Source: HGM04593 sp964512955
Lineage (GTDB): Bacteria; Bacteroidota; Bacteroidia; Bacteroidales; Bacteroidaceae
Direction of reading: 5' to 3'
DNA: 64,000 nt
NCBI GenBank assembly: GCA_964512955.1
Contig: CAZEKX010000002.1
Span: 1 to 64,000, forward strand
The translations under genes were made by a program, and so were the position numbers. Positions 57,131 to 64,000 of the stretch are shown piece by piece (the first letter of the stretch is position 1; every line of letters begins with the position of its first letter). Below the pieces are notes generated by a model. That model was not told the origin of the DNA. It did no database searches and saw only the letters and a program-made list of their open reading frames with translations.

Positions 57131-59950
57131 CTATTCTTCGGTAAGTTCATAATCGGGTTCCTCGAGAGTATATCCATCAATTTCCGGTTCCGGAATATTT
57201 TGTAGATTCTCCTCGTAGAATTTTCTGTAATCATCGAAACTATAATAGTTCAATAATAAATCGAGGTTCGATTTTGATATTATGAAGGCATTTATTCCTT
57301 CGAGCAGTTTTGCCATCTCGCCATTTGAATATAGTTGTTTTCTGTAAACAAATGCCTCGTCAAAGTTAAGGAACTCTTTTATCTCCAACATGGTGATTGC
57401 AGTTTGTTTGTTGAACTCCATCTTAAAATTGCGTACCATGTAGCGCGAGAAATTGTAACGTGCCATTTCAAATAGCAGGCGTTTCTCATCTAACGAGTCG
57501 TTGGGATATGCCAAAATAAAATAGTAGGGTTCGTTACGTTCACTGCTGAAAGCAGGTACACTGTCCATGTCTCCTTTAATTGTTCCATCGCTTCGACGTT
57601 CCCAAATTGAGAGTGATATTCCACTGTTTAGCAGACGTCCCTCTTTTACTCCTGTGGAAACCTCCTGTGCCATTGCTGTTATCTCCTCATCGGAGAACTC
57701 CTTTACAAGGCTCTCAATCGCTGTCAGAGCCTCTTCATCTTGCCCATTGTAGAGTTTTGACATAGCATCTATAAACATAAAACGGGCACGATGTTTGCCT
57801 TTAGGATATTTCTTTTCGGCATAACTGCTGTTTTCAATTACCTGTGTGTATAGTTGCTTTTTGAACAGTTCGTAACTTTCTGCATAAATAGAATCCTCTT
57901 TATGCTCCTTAACAGCAATACTCTCAAAGAAGTCGGGGTCCTGAATCTTAATTGATACAGTACTGTCGGGGTAGGTGGTAAGTAGCAGGTTACGATACAA
58001 CTCTGCTTTTTCCGGTTCGTCCCAGCGCGAGCAAGACAGATACAGATGATAGTAAACATCCGACATGTTTTTATATTCGGGATATTCGTTTACAAGACGC
58101 TCCCAATAGGATAAAGCAAGGTTCTTGTCTCCAAGTTTCTCCTCAAAAATCAGAGCCGAACTGAAAAGTGCATCACTGAGTGCCGTATGCATTTCCGCTT
58201 TAGCCTCGTCGGTTTGCGGAATTCTTTGCAAGTAGTATTCGCGTGTTGTCGGGTCGGTAGACAAGGTGTCCTCTGCTATCTCTTCCATCCCTAATGAGTC
58301 GGATAATGCTATTCCTAATGAATCACTGCCAATTGCTATGTCTGTACTATCGTTTTGCGTGCTGTCCTGTATGGCAAAAGATATATTTTCTTTGCTTAAT
58401 CGCCAAAAATCTTTCAATGTTCGGTTGCCCCAAGTGTCGGTAAAACTTTTTATCCCTTTTGCTACCAACTGAGGGTTGTAAAAGTACCACAGTTGTTGCT
58501 CATTCTTGTCGGCAATGGTCATACTTGCGGTTGTGCCGGCAGCAGATAGGTCCCCCGATGCCGCACCTGAAGCCTCTTTTTTCTCTTTCTTTTCTGTTTT
58601 TTTGCGTAATTCCTCTTCCCATTTGGCAAACTCAATCTTTTTGTCGATGAGTGGCAATAGAGCCTCCTCGCTTAGCGATGCCCAATAGAGCAATTCACTA
58701 TTCTCTTCTATAATGTCGGTATGCGGTACAAGACCGGGAAGAACGTCGGAACGATGTTTGTGTAGTTCATAATCATCGTTTTCCTTGTCAATCATGTTTA
58801 TAGCCTTTTTGTAGTTGGCATCTGATTTTGAGAAACGCTCTTGCTCCCAATATATTTTTGCAAGTGACAGATGCAACATTGCAGTACCGTAACCACTGCT
58901 TGCACCTTCGGCAACACCTGTTTCGTACGACTTAATGGCCTCTATTGTATCTTTTGAACTCATGTGTAGGTTGCCTATGGCATAGTGTAGTTGCGAAATG
59001 TACTCTTTATTCTTAGGCGACCGTAACATTCGTTCTAACGAACGAATTATCTTCTTTTTATCTTCGTTGGTTACCGTTTCGGTCTGTCTTATTCTTGCAT
59101 TGAACTCTAATTCGTATGGTGGATTCTTGGAAATTGTTTTACCGAAACTCTTGAATGCAGCAACATTATCTCCTGTTTCACGATACAATTGCCCCATAAG
59201 ATAATATTCACGTGCTTTTTCGAGTGCAGTCGATTTCCTCTTTATAGCCTTCTCTAACAAGGGAAGTGCTTCGTCATATCTCTCTTGCTTTATCAAAAGG
59301 TTTGCTTGTGCACGTGCAAGTTCACGTTCTTGTGCCTCGGGTACACTGTCGCGGCGTATTCTCGATATGAGGTCCTCGGCTTCGTATAACCAGTCCATCT
59401 CGGTGTAGCACTTTGCAAGTCCAATACGTGCCATTGCCATCACTTTTGGATTATTCTCGTAAAGGCGGGTTATGTAAATATATGTACTTGCCGCTTCGGT
59501 AAATTCCCCCTTCTCAAAGTAGGAATTTGCCATCATCATCCATGCTTTCCACAAAAACGGGTTAAACTCTTTTTGCGCAAAGAACCTCTTTTTCTTTGCT
59601 GTAAGTTTTTCTCCTGCTTTTCGACGTGGTTTTCTTTTAATGGAGTGGTTCTTTATAGCCTTTTGTGCTTTTTCTATTGCACGGTCATACTCCGACGATC
59701 CTATAGAGCGGGTCTTCTTATCGCTTACAATCAGCAATGGCAACTGCTCCAAATAGTTGTCCTTGTGTTGTTTAATTTGATTATCTTTTGCTTTCTTATA
59801 CGCTACATTACCGTTGTAATATGTGTTGTATCTTGCGAAAAAGGCATGATACATTCGTGTCTGTGCTGTATTCTTTTTGCGACTTGCACACCCACACAAT
59901 ATGGATAGTAACACCGAAATAAGCAGTATGTTTCGTATGTGTAGTTTCAC
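57131..59950 (-). CDS. porW: PorW/SprE-like TPR lipoprotein
   Basis: 939 residues. Lipoprotein signal ends LLSILCGC (Cys 21). The first mature part (MYHAFFARYNTYYNGNVAYKKAK) is the conserved PorW/SprE start. About eight TPRs follow (LWKAWMMMANSYFEKGEFTEAASTYIYI, ALPLLEKAIKRKS, and so on), then a low-complexity Lys/Glu segment (KKTEKKEKKEASGAA) and a second TPR block with LSYWERLVNEYPEY. PorW bridges the type IX secretion ring to the outer membrane and is found next to porX here, 13 bases upstream. Presence does not prove an active secretion system. Confidence 0.88.
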   Translation of the reverse strand: MKLHIRNILLISVLLSILCGCASRKKNTAQTRMYHAFFARYNTYYNGNVAYKKAKDNQIKQHKDNYLEQLPLLIVSDKKTRSIGSSEYDRAIEKAQKAIKNHSIKRKPRRKAGEKLTAKKKRFFAQKEFNPFLWKAWMMMANSYFEKGEFTEAASTYIYITRLYENNPKVMAMARIGLAKCYTEMDWLYEAEDLISRIRRDSVPEAQERELARAQANLLIKQERYDEALPLLEKAIKRKSTALEKAREYYLMGQLYRETGDNVAAFKSFGKTISKNPPYELEFNARIRQTETVTNEDKKKIIRSLERMLRSPKNKEYISQLHYAIGNLHMSSKDTIEAIKSYETGVAEGASSGYGTAMLHLSLAKIYWEQERFSKSDANYKKAINMIDKENDDYELHKHRSDVLPGLVPHTDIIEENSELLYWASLSEEALLPLIDKKIEFAKWEEELRKKTEKKEKKEASGAASGDLSAAGTTASMTIADKNEQQLWYFYNPQLVAKGIKSFTDTWGNRTLKDFWRLSKENISFAIQDSTQNDSTDIAIGSDSLGIALSDSLGMEEIAEDTLSTDPTTREYYLQRIPQTDEAKAEMHTALSDALFSSALIFEEKLGDKNLALSYWERLVNEYPEYKNMSDVYYHLYLSCSRWDEPEKAELYRNLLLTTYPDSTVSIKIQDPDFFESIAVKEHKEDSIYAESYELFKKQLYTQVIENSSYAEKKYPKGKHRARFMFIDAMSKLYNGQDEEALTAIESLVKEFSDEEITAMAQEVSTGVKEGRLLNSGISLSIWERRSDGTIKGDMDSVPAFSSERNEPYYFILAYPNDSLDEKRLLFEMARYNFSRYMVRNFKMEFNKQTAITMLEIKEFLNFDEAFVYRKQLYSNGEMAKLLEGINAFIISKSNLDLLLNYYSFDDYRKFYEENLQNIPEPEIDGYTLEEPDYELTEE

Positions 59951-60032
59951 TCTGGTAGTTCCTGTTTTTTTATTTATAATATAATTATATATATTAACTG
60001 ATAAATATACTTTTTATTGTGATTACGTACAA

Positions 60033-60932
60033 TCATTTATCTATACTCTTTTTACCGTTTTTTAGGTAAACCTCTAAGATATTCTGTACCCTCTGTAAGA
60101 AATAAAAACAAGTTTTATATTTATCTGTTAATCTTTTTGTTGTCATACAGAACAGATATAAAGATATAGAACAAATTATTATAGATGCTCCCGACGGAAT
60201 GTCTGCTATATATGAAATATATAACCCCGCTATGCAGGCAAGATAACCGAATACAACAGACAGTATTATAGTATTTCTATAGTTCTTTGTGAAAATTAAT
60301 GCTGTCATTTGTGGTATTGTCAGCATGGATATCACAAGTACAACACCCACAAGACGCAGAGTGGCAACAATGGTAAGAGCAATAAATGTCATCATCAGAT
60401 ACTCGAACAGACGTACCGGTATGTTGCGAGTTGTGGCAAACTCACTGTCGAACGCTACAAAAATTATTGTACGAAAGAATATAATTGTAAATAGCAATAG
60501 AGTTAGTGCTATGCATGCCAACAACAGAATGTCAAACAAACTTATAGTGAGTATGTTTCCAAAAAGATAGGTCGATAAATCGCCGGTGTAATTGGGTGTC
60601 ATAAAGCAGAATATAACTCCCAATGTCATACCCAGAACCCAAAAAACGGCAATGGCGGAATCTTCTCTAATCTCTTTGCTCTCTCCAGCCTTTTGTACTC
60701 CTATAGCCGATGCTATGGCAAATAAAAATGCCGGTATCGTGGGGTTTATACCCAAAAACATACCTAAACCAACACCTCCAAATGAGGCATGAGAAATACC
60801 TCCACTAATGAAAAGTAAACGGCGTGTTACGGCGTATGTACCTGTGATTGCGCATGCCAAACAGGCAAACAAACTACCTATGAGTGCGTTCTGAAAAAAT
60901 TGATAGCCGAAAATCTCCATACAATTTTCCAT
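60033..60932 (-). CDS. Metal ABC transporter permease (ZnuB/MntB family)
   Basis: 299 residues. Eight or nine membrane segments with ABC-3 family marks: MTRRLLFISGGISHASFGGVGLG-like AVTRRLLFISGGISHASFGG, and TLRLVGVVLVISMLTIPQMTA. These permeases move zinc, manganese or iron(II) into the cytoplasm. No ATPase or binding-protein gene is next to it, so the other parts must be elsewhere or already lost. Its ATG overlaps the stop of the upstream gene by one base (TAATG), coupling the two. Metal unknown. Confidence 0.9.
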   Translation of the reverse strand: MENCMEIFGYQFFQNALIGSLFACLACAITGTYAVTRRLLFISGGISHASFGGVGLGMFLGINPTIPAFLFAIASAIGVQKAGESKEIREDSAIAVFWVLGMTLGVIFCFMTPNYTGDLSTYLFGNILTISLFDILLLACIALTLLLFTIIFFRTIIFVAFDSEFATTRNIPVRLFEYLMMTFIALTIVATLRLVGVVLVISMLTIPQMTALIFTKNYRNTIILSVVFGYLACIAGLYISYIADIPSGASIIICSISLYLFCMTTKRLTDKYKTCFYFLQRVQNILEVYLKNGKKSIDK

Positions 60933-61312
60933 TATTGCAATATAAGCCGAATTTCATCTTTTATCTGTTCCGGTATTTCAATATGTCGTTGTTCCAGACA
61001 TTTTACCCATAAATCAACTTCCTCTCTCTTCATTGTATAGAGTATATTGCGAAACTCTTCAATATCGTTGTCTGTATACTCGTTGTATGGCTTGTCCTTG
61101 AAACGGTCGAGTTCTTCATCGTCGAAGTATAGGTCTTTTTTCTCATAACCATGGCTGCACACTGTATGGCGTCCGCAGCAGACACCGTTTTCACCGTCGT
61201 GGTGATGCTCCTCTTCGTCGGTTCTGTTTCCTCGGTTTATAAATGTCTGAATTAGAAATATAATGACGGTAATTATTGCAATGGAAAAAAGTATTATTGT
61301 AAAAACATCCAT
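60932..61312 (-). CDS. Small membrane protein with His/Cys-rich loop
   Basis: 126 residues. One N-terminal membrane segment (about 5-23) is followed by a cytoplasmic segment rich in His and Cys (EEEHHHDGENGVCCGRHTVCSHG, about 33-55), a metal-site-like stretch, and an acidic helical tail (DNDIEEFRNILYTMKREEVDLWVKCLEQRHIEIPEQI). Similar small proteins accompany metal permeases in Bacteroidales and are sometimes misnamed phospholipases. It may pass metal to or sense metal at the permease. Function unproven. Confidence 0.72.
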   Translation of the reverse strand: MDVFTIILFSIAIITVIIFLIQTFINRGNRTDEEEHHHDGENGVCCGRHTVCSHGYEKKDLYFDDEELDRFKDKPYNEYTDNDIEEFRNILYTMKREEVDLWVKCLEQRHIEIPEQIKDEIRLILQ

Positions 61313-61633
61313 GGGTACTCATGTTTTGGTTAAACTATCAGGTTGCTAAGTTATAAAATAAAAAACAGTTTTTAAACTAAAAAGATGATATTTATGCCAA
61401 AAAGTTGTTTTTATACAAAATGACAAAATGTAAACAGATTTATTAAGATTGTTTAGTTGCTTGTTGCGAAACTCACTTTTAGGGCAAAAAAATATTATAA
61501 AAAATATCACTTGTAAATAAATATGTTGTATATTCGCACCGAGACGTTCTATATTTTTATTTGGTTTGTTTTACAAAATGACAGAATAATAGTATAAAAA
61601 TAATAATTTATAAATCATTTAATAGAAATAATA
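61313..61633. other. Long A+T-rich intergenic region between divergent genes
   Basis: 321 bases with no gene. It is very A/T-rich. The only promoter-like element I see is TATATTCG at 61529-61536 on the plus strand (one base off the -7 pattern), with a poorly spaced TTG before it, for the FKBP gene. No clear palindrome or terminator. Confidence 0.4.
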
Positions 61634-62218
61634 ATGGATAAATTCGGTTACGGATTAGGAATGGGTATAGGGCAGAATCTTCTCTCTATGGGTGTAAGTG
61701 AACTTGCTTTCGATGACTTTGTAAAAGGTATTAAAGATGTGTTAGCAGGTGGTAAAACAGAAATGTCTCATGCTGAGGCGCAGAAAGTAGTGAGTGAACA
61801 TTTTCAGAAACTTGCAGAGGAGGCTTATGCAAAGGTTAAGGAGGCAGGTATTTCATTCCTAGAAGAGAATAAAAAACGCGAGGGTGTTATAACACTTCCC
61901 AGTGGCTTGCAATATATGGTGCTTAAAGAGGGTAATGGTAAGCAGCCTAAGGCTACCGACCGAGTTCAATGCCACTACGAGGGTACACTGATTGATGGAA
62001 CAATTTTTGATAGTTCGGTAAAACGTGGCGAACCTGCCGTTTTTGGTGTTTCACAGGTTATTGCAGGCTGGGTAGAGGCTTTGCAGTTAATGTCTGAGGG
62101 TGCAAAATGGCGTCTTTTTATACCGCAGGAGATGGCTTATGGAGCACATGGAGCAGGTGAACATATACCTCCTTATAGTGCGCTTATTTTCGATGTGGAA
62201 CTTATCAAGGTACTTTAA
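61634..62218 (+). CDS. Cytoplasmic FKBP-type peptidyl-prolyl isomerase (FklB-like)
   Basis: 194 residues without a signal peptide. A helical dimerisation part (about 1-80, MDKFGYGLGMGIGQNLLSMG, EAQKVVSEHFQKLAEEAYAKVKE) is followed by a full FKBP domain: GLQYMVLKEGNG, VQCHYEGTLIDGTIFDSS, VIAGWVEALQLMSEGAKWRLFIP, YGAHGAGEHIPPYSALIFDVEL. This is the FkpA/Mip/FklB layout with a cytoplasmic location. It speeds proline isomerisation in folding. The second FKBP gene follows after 5 bases. Confidence 0.95.
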   Translation: MDKFGYGLGMGIGQNLLSMGVSELAFDDFVKGIKDVLAGGKTEMSHAEAQKVVSEHFQKLAEEAYAKVKEAGISFLEENKKREGVITLPSGLQYMVLKEGNGKQPKATDRVQCHYEGTLIDGTIFDSSVKRGEPAVFGVSQVIAGWVEALQLMSEGAKWRLFIPQEMAYGAHGAGEHIPPYSALIFDVELIKVL

Positions 62219-62223
62219 TTTGA

Positions 62224-63051
62224 ATGAGTAAGATTGTTTCTTTGCTTGTTGCGGTTACTCTTTTTATAGTAGCGTCATGTGGTGAAAAGTCGAACAAAAG
62301 TATAGCGTTAAATACTTATAACGATACTTTAGCATATTCGGCGGGTGTATATATGGCACGAACTCTTCCTACAATAATACAAGAAGAGTTGGGTGTGGAG
62401 TCTGCCGATGTCGATGATTTTCTGCGTGGTGTGTACGACGGCTTTCCAAAATCCAATGACTCCAAGTCCATAGCCTATTCACGAGGTCTTGGAATAGGAG
62501 CAAATGCTATGGATATGCTTGAGCAGGCAAATAAAGTTATCTGCCGAAATGATACTATTAACAAACTTAATCCGGAACTCTTTATAGAGGGAGTTATTGC
62601 TTCTGTAAAGGGACAAGGAGCAATGGAGAATGGCGAGGCGATTGATTGTGTCAACAGTTGTCGTTATCGTGGTGATAGCGATAAATTCATGCATATGAAT
62701 TCTACACGCGATGGAGTCGTCTCTCTTCCGAGTGGCTTGCAATACAAAATCATAAAACAAGGTAACGGTGCCATAGCCAAGGTTGGCGATACAGTGTCGT
62801 GCATATATAAGGGTACATTTACCAATGGACGTGTGTTCGATTCATCGCGTGACGCGGTAGTGGAGTTTTCGGTAGATGCGGTTATACCGGGTTTCTCTCA
62901 GGCATTACAGATTATGCCCGAAGGTACGGTATGTAAAGTCTATATCCCATGGCAACTGGGTTATGGTTCGCAAGGAACATCTAAAATACCTCCTTATAGT
63001 GTATTGGTGTTCGACCTTGAAATAGTGAAAGTTGTAACAAAAACATTATAA
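62224..63051 (+). CDS. FKBP-type peptidyl-prolyl isomerase, lipoprotein
   Basis: 275 residues. MSKIVSLLVAVTLFIVASC is a lipoprotein signal (Cys 19). It has the same two-part layout as its neighbour: an N-terminal helical part (AYSAGVYMARTLPTIIQEELG) and an FKBP domain (SGLQYKIIKQGNG, VSCIYKGTFTNGRVFDSS, VIPGFSQALQIMPEGTVCKVYIP, KIPPYSVLVFDLE). It acts in the periplasm or at the outer membrane. Together the pair looks like an old duplication with one copy sent to each compartment. Confidence 0.93.
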   Translation: MSKIVSLLVAVTLFIVASCGEKSNKSIALNTYNDTLAYSAGVYMARTLPTIIQEELGVESADVDDFLRGVYDGFPKSNDSKSIAYSRGLGIGANAMDMLEQANKVICRNDTINKLNPELFIEGVIASVKGQGAMENGEAIDCVNSCRYRGDSDKFMHMNSTRDGVVSLPSGLQYKIIKQGNGAIAKVGDTVSCIYKGTFTNGRVFDSSRDAVVEFSVDAVIPGFSQALQIMPEGTVCKVYIPWQLGYGSQGTSKIPPYSVLVFDLEIVKVVTKTL

Positions 63052-63129
63052 GATAATAATAACTAACTAATGGAACAGAATATGTAATGGGAGTGCATAC
63101 GTATATGTTCCGCCTTATCAACAAATATC

Positions 63130-63597
63130 ATGAAAAACAGTACAGAATGCAAGGTCGATAGTCTCGATCTGAAGATTCTAAGTATCATTTCCAAAGATGC
63201 TAGAACTCCTTTTCGTAATGTAGCAGAACAGTGTGGCGTATCGCGTGCCGCCATACATTTACGTGTTCAGCATCTTATAGATATGGGCATTATATCCGGC
63301 TCATGTTACGAAATAGATTTTAAAAGTCTTGGGTATAAAACCTGTACTTACATAGGAATCCGTTTGGAAAAGGGGTCAATGTATAAAACTGCTGTAGAAC
63401 ATCTGAAAGAGATTCCCGAGGTGGTAGAGTGTTGCTATACAACAGGTCCCTATTCGATTCTGGTTAAAATGTATGCACACGACAACGAGGAACTTATGGA
63501 ATTGCTTAACGGTAAGGTACAGAATATTCCCGGAGTGGTTAGTACCGAAACTATGATAGTCCTCGATGGCAGTGTAAAAAGGAATCTACCAATGTAA
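63130..63597 (+). CDS. Lrp/AsnC-family transcriptional regulator
   Basis: 155 residues. An N-terminal winged helix (VDSLDLKILSIISKDARTPFRNVAEQCGVSRAAIHLRVQHL shown here only by its ends VDSLDLKIL and HLRVQHL) is followed by GIISGSCYEIDFKSLGY and a RAM ligand domain (YIGIRLEKGSMY, PEVVECCYTTGPYSILVKMYA, IPGVVSTETMIVLD). Lrp/AsnC proteins sense amino acids and regulate their metabolism. The gene is 78 bases after the FKBP pair and 13 bases before the C26 peptidase gene, so it may regulate that gene. Confidence 0.94.
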   Translation: MKNSTECKVDSLDLKILSIISKDARTPFRNVAEQCGVSRAAIHLRVQHLIDMGIISGSCYEIDFKSLGYKTCTYIGIRLEKGSMYKTAVEHLKEIPEVVECCYTTGPYSILVKMYAHDNEELMELLNGKVQNIPGVVSTETMIVLDGSVKRNLPM

Positions 63598-63610
63598 ATT
63601 GTAATACAAG

Positions 63611-64000
63611 ATGAATCGGTTCAATCTCGCAAGTGAGTACAACGAACTGCACGTTAAATTCCCTATAAGCAGTGGTAAACCGCTTATAGGGATTACTGCA
63701 AATTTTAATGATGGTAATGCCTGTTTGGCAGAGGCTTATTACGCTTCGGTGCTTGAGGCGGGTGGAGTGCCATTGCTCATACCTCCATATCTGCACCGCG
63801 ATGCTCTTGTGGACACATTAAAAAGTGTCGATGCTGTAATTCTTTCGGGTGGAGCCGACATTGACCCACGTTACATGGGTGATGAACCCGACTATTCACT
63901 CCTGCATACAATAAACCCAAAACGAGATGAGCAGGAACTGTTGCTTGTGAGGTTGGCTCTCGACAGACAACTGCCTATTCTGGGAATATGTCGTGGCATA
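63611..64000 (+). CDS. Peptidase C26 (gamma-glutamyl hydrolase type class I amidotransferase), partial
   Basis: 130 codons from the ATG at 63611 to the right edge, still open. GKPLIGITANFNDGNACLAEAYY, GGVPLLIPPY and DAVILSGGADIDPRYMGDEP are the early C26 landmarks, and the frame ends in LPILGICRGI, the nucleophile Cys of the triad. The family cleaves gamma-glutamyl bonds, for example in gamma-glutamyl-GABA. The catalytic His and Glu lie beyond the window. Confidence 0.9.
   Translation, partial: MNRFNLASEYNELHVKFPISSGKPLIGITANFNDGNACLAEAYYASVLEAGGVPLLIPPYLHRDALVDTLKSVDAVILSGGADIDPRYMGDEPDYSLLHTINPKRDEQELLLVRLALDRQLPILGICRGI

Noticed and set aside
1..64000. tRNA, rRNA or CRISPR features
   Set aside because: No cloverleaf-like gene with CCA-adjacent acceptor, no rRNA segments and no regularly spaced repeats were seen by eye; a short tRNA could be missed without a covariance search.

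Overview
The window is a 64 kb stretch of a Bacteroidales chromosome (phylum Bacteroidota). The evidence is consistent throughout: two SusC/SusD pairs, an hmuYRSTUV-type haem locus, PorX and PorW homologues, GH92/GH109 glycosidases, lipoproteins with a Cys-ending signal, promoters of the Bacteroides form (TTG or TTTG, 19-20 bases, TAnnTTTG) and few Shine-Dalgarno sites. I cannot fix the genus. I saw no rRNA, tRNA, CRISPR array or transposase gene.

Layout. 1-1568 (minus): outer-membrane channel and the start of the adaptor of an RND efflux pump that runs off the left edge. 1804-10820 (plus): a complete six-gene hmu haem operon. 11077-12416: a DUF5077/DUF3472 gene broken by a stop codon and a frameshift. 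12590-14251: GH109 glycosidase with an odd Lys/Ala tail. 14281-19757: an A+T-rich four-gene block (transglutaminase-like protein, O-antigen-ligase-like membrane protein with TPRs, two orphan lipoproteins) bounded by two copies of the same hairpin in the same orientation. 19778-26619 (minus): a four-gene mannoside operon (GH5-like, ROK kinase, two GH92). 27000-30625 (plus): etfB-etfA-acyl-CoA dehydrogenase behind a promoter region with a duplicated 25-base operator-like element. 30628-35826: SlyD-like isomerase, chorismate synthase, a DUF6057-like membrane protein and a PD40 lipoprotein with a haem c motif. 36076-51896: a six-gene run, fasciclin-SusC-SusD twice, with no glycosidase or regulator. 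51944-52895: sirtuin and rubredoxin. 52948-61312 (minus): YgiQ, a small conserved protein, TsaE, PorX, PorW, then a metal ABC permease with a small His/Cys-rich membrane protein. 61634-64000 (plus): two FKBP isomerases, an Lrp/AsnC regulator and a C26 peptidase cut by the right edge.

How the genes fit together. The hmu operon takes haem at the surface (HmuY), imports it (HmuR) and processes it (HmuS), with an ExbB-like channel subunit and two small membrane proteins. The GH92/GH5/ROK operon would trim mannose from host or yeast glycans and phosphorylate the released sugar. The etf operon passes electrons between an acyl-CoA dehydrogenase and the respiratory or fermentative chain. The double fasciclin/SusCD locus looks like an uptake or adhesion system for a substrate that is probably not an ordinary polysaccharide. 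The least explained parts are the hairpin-bounded block at 14.3-19.8 kb and the double fasciclin/SusCD locus.
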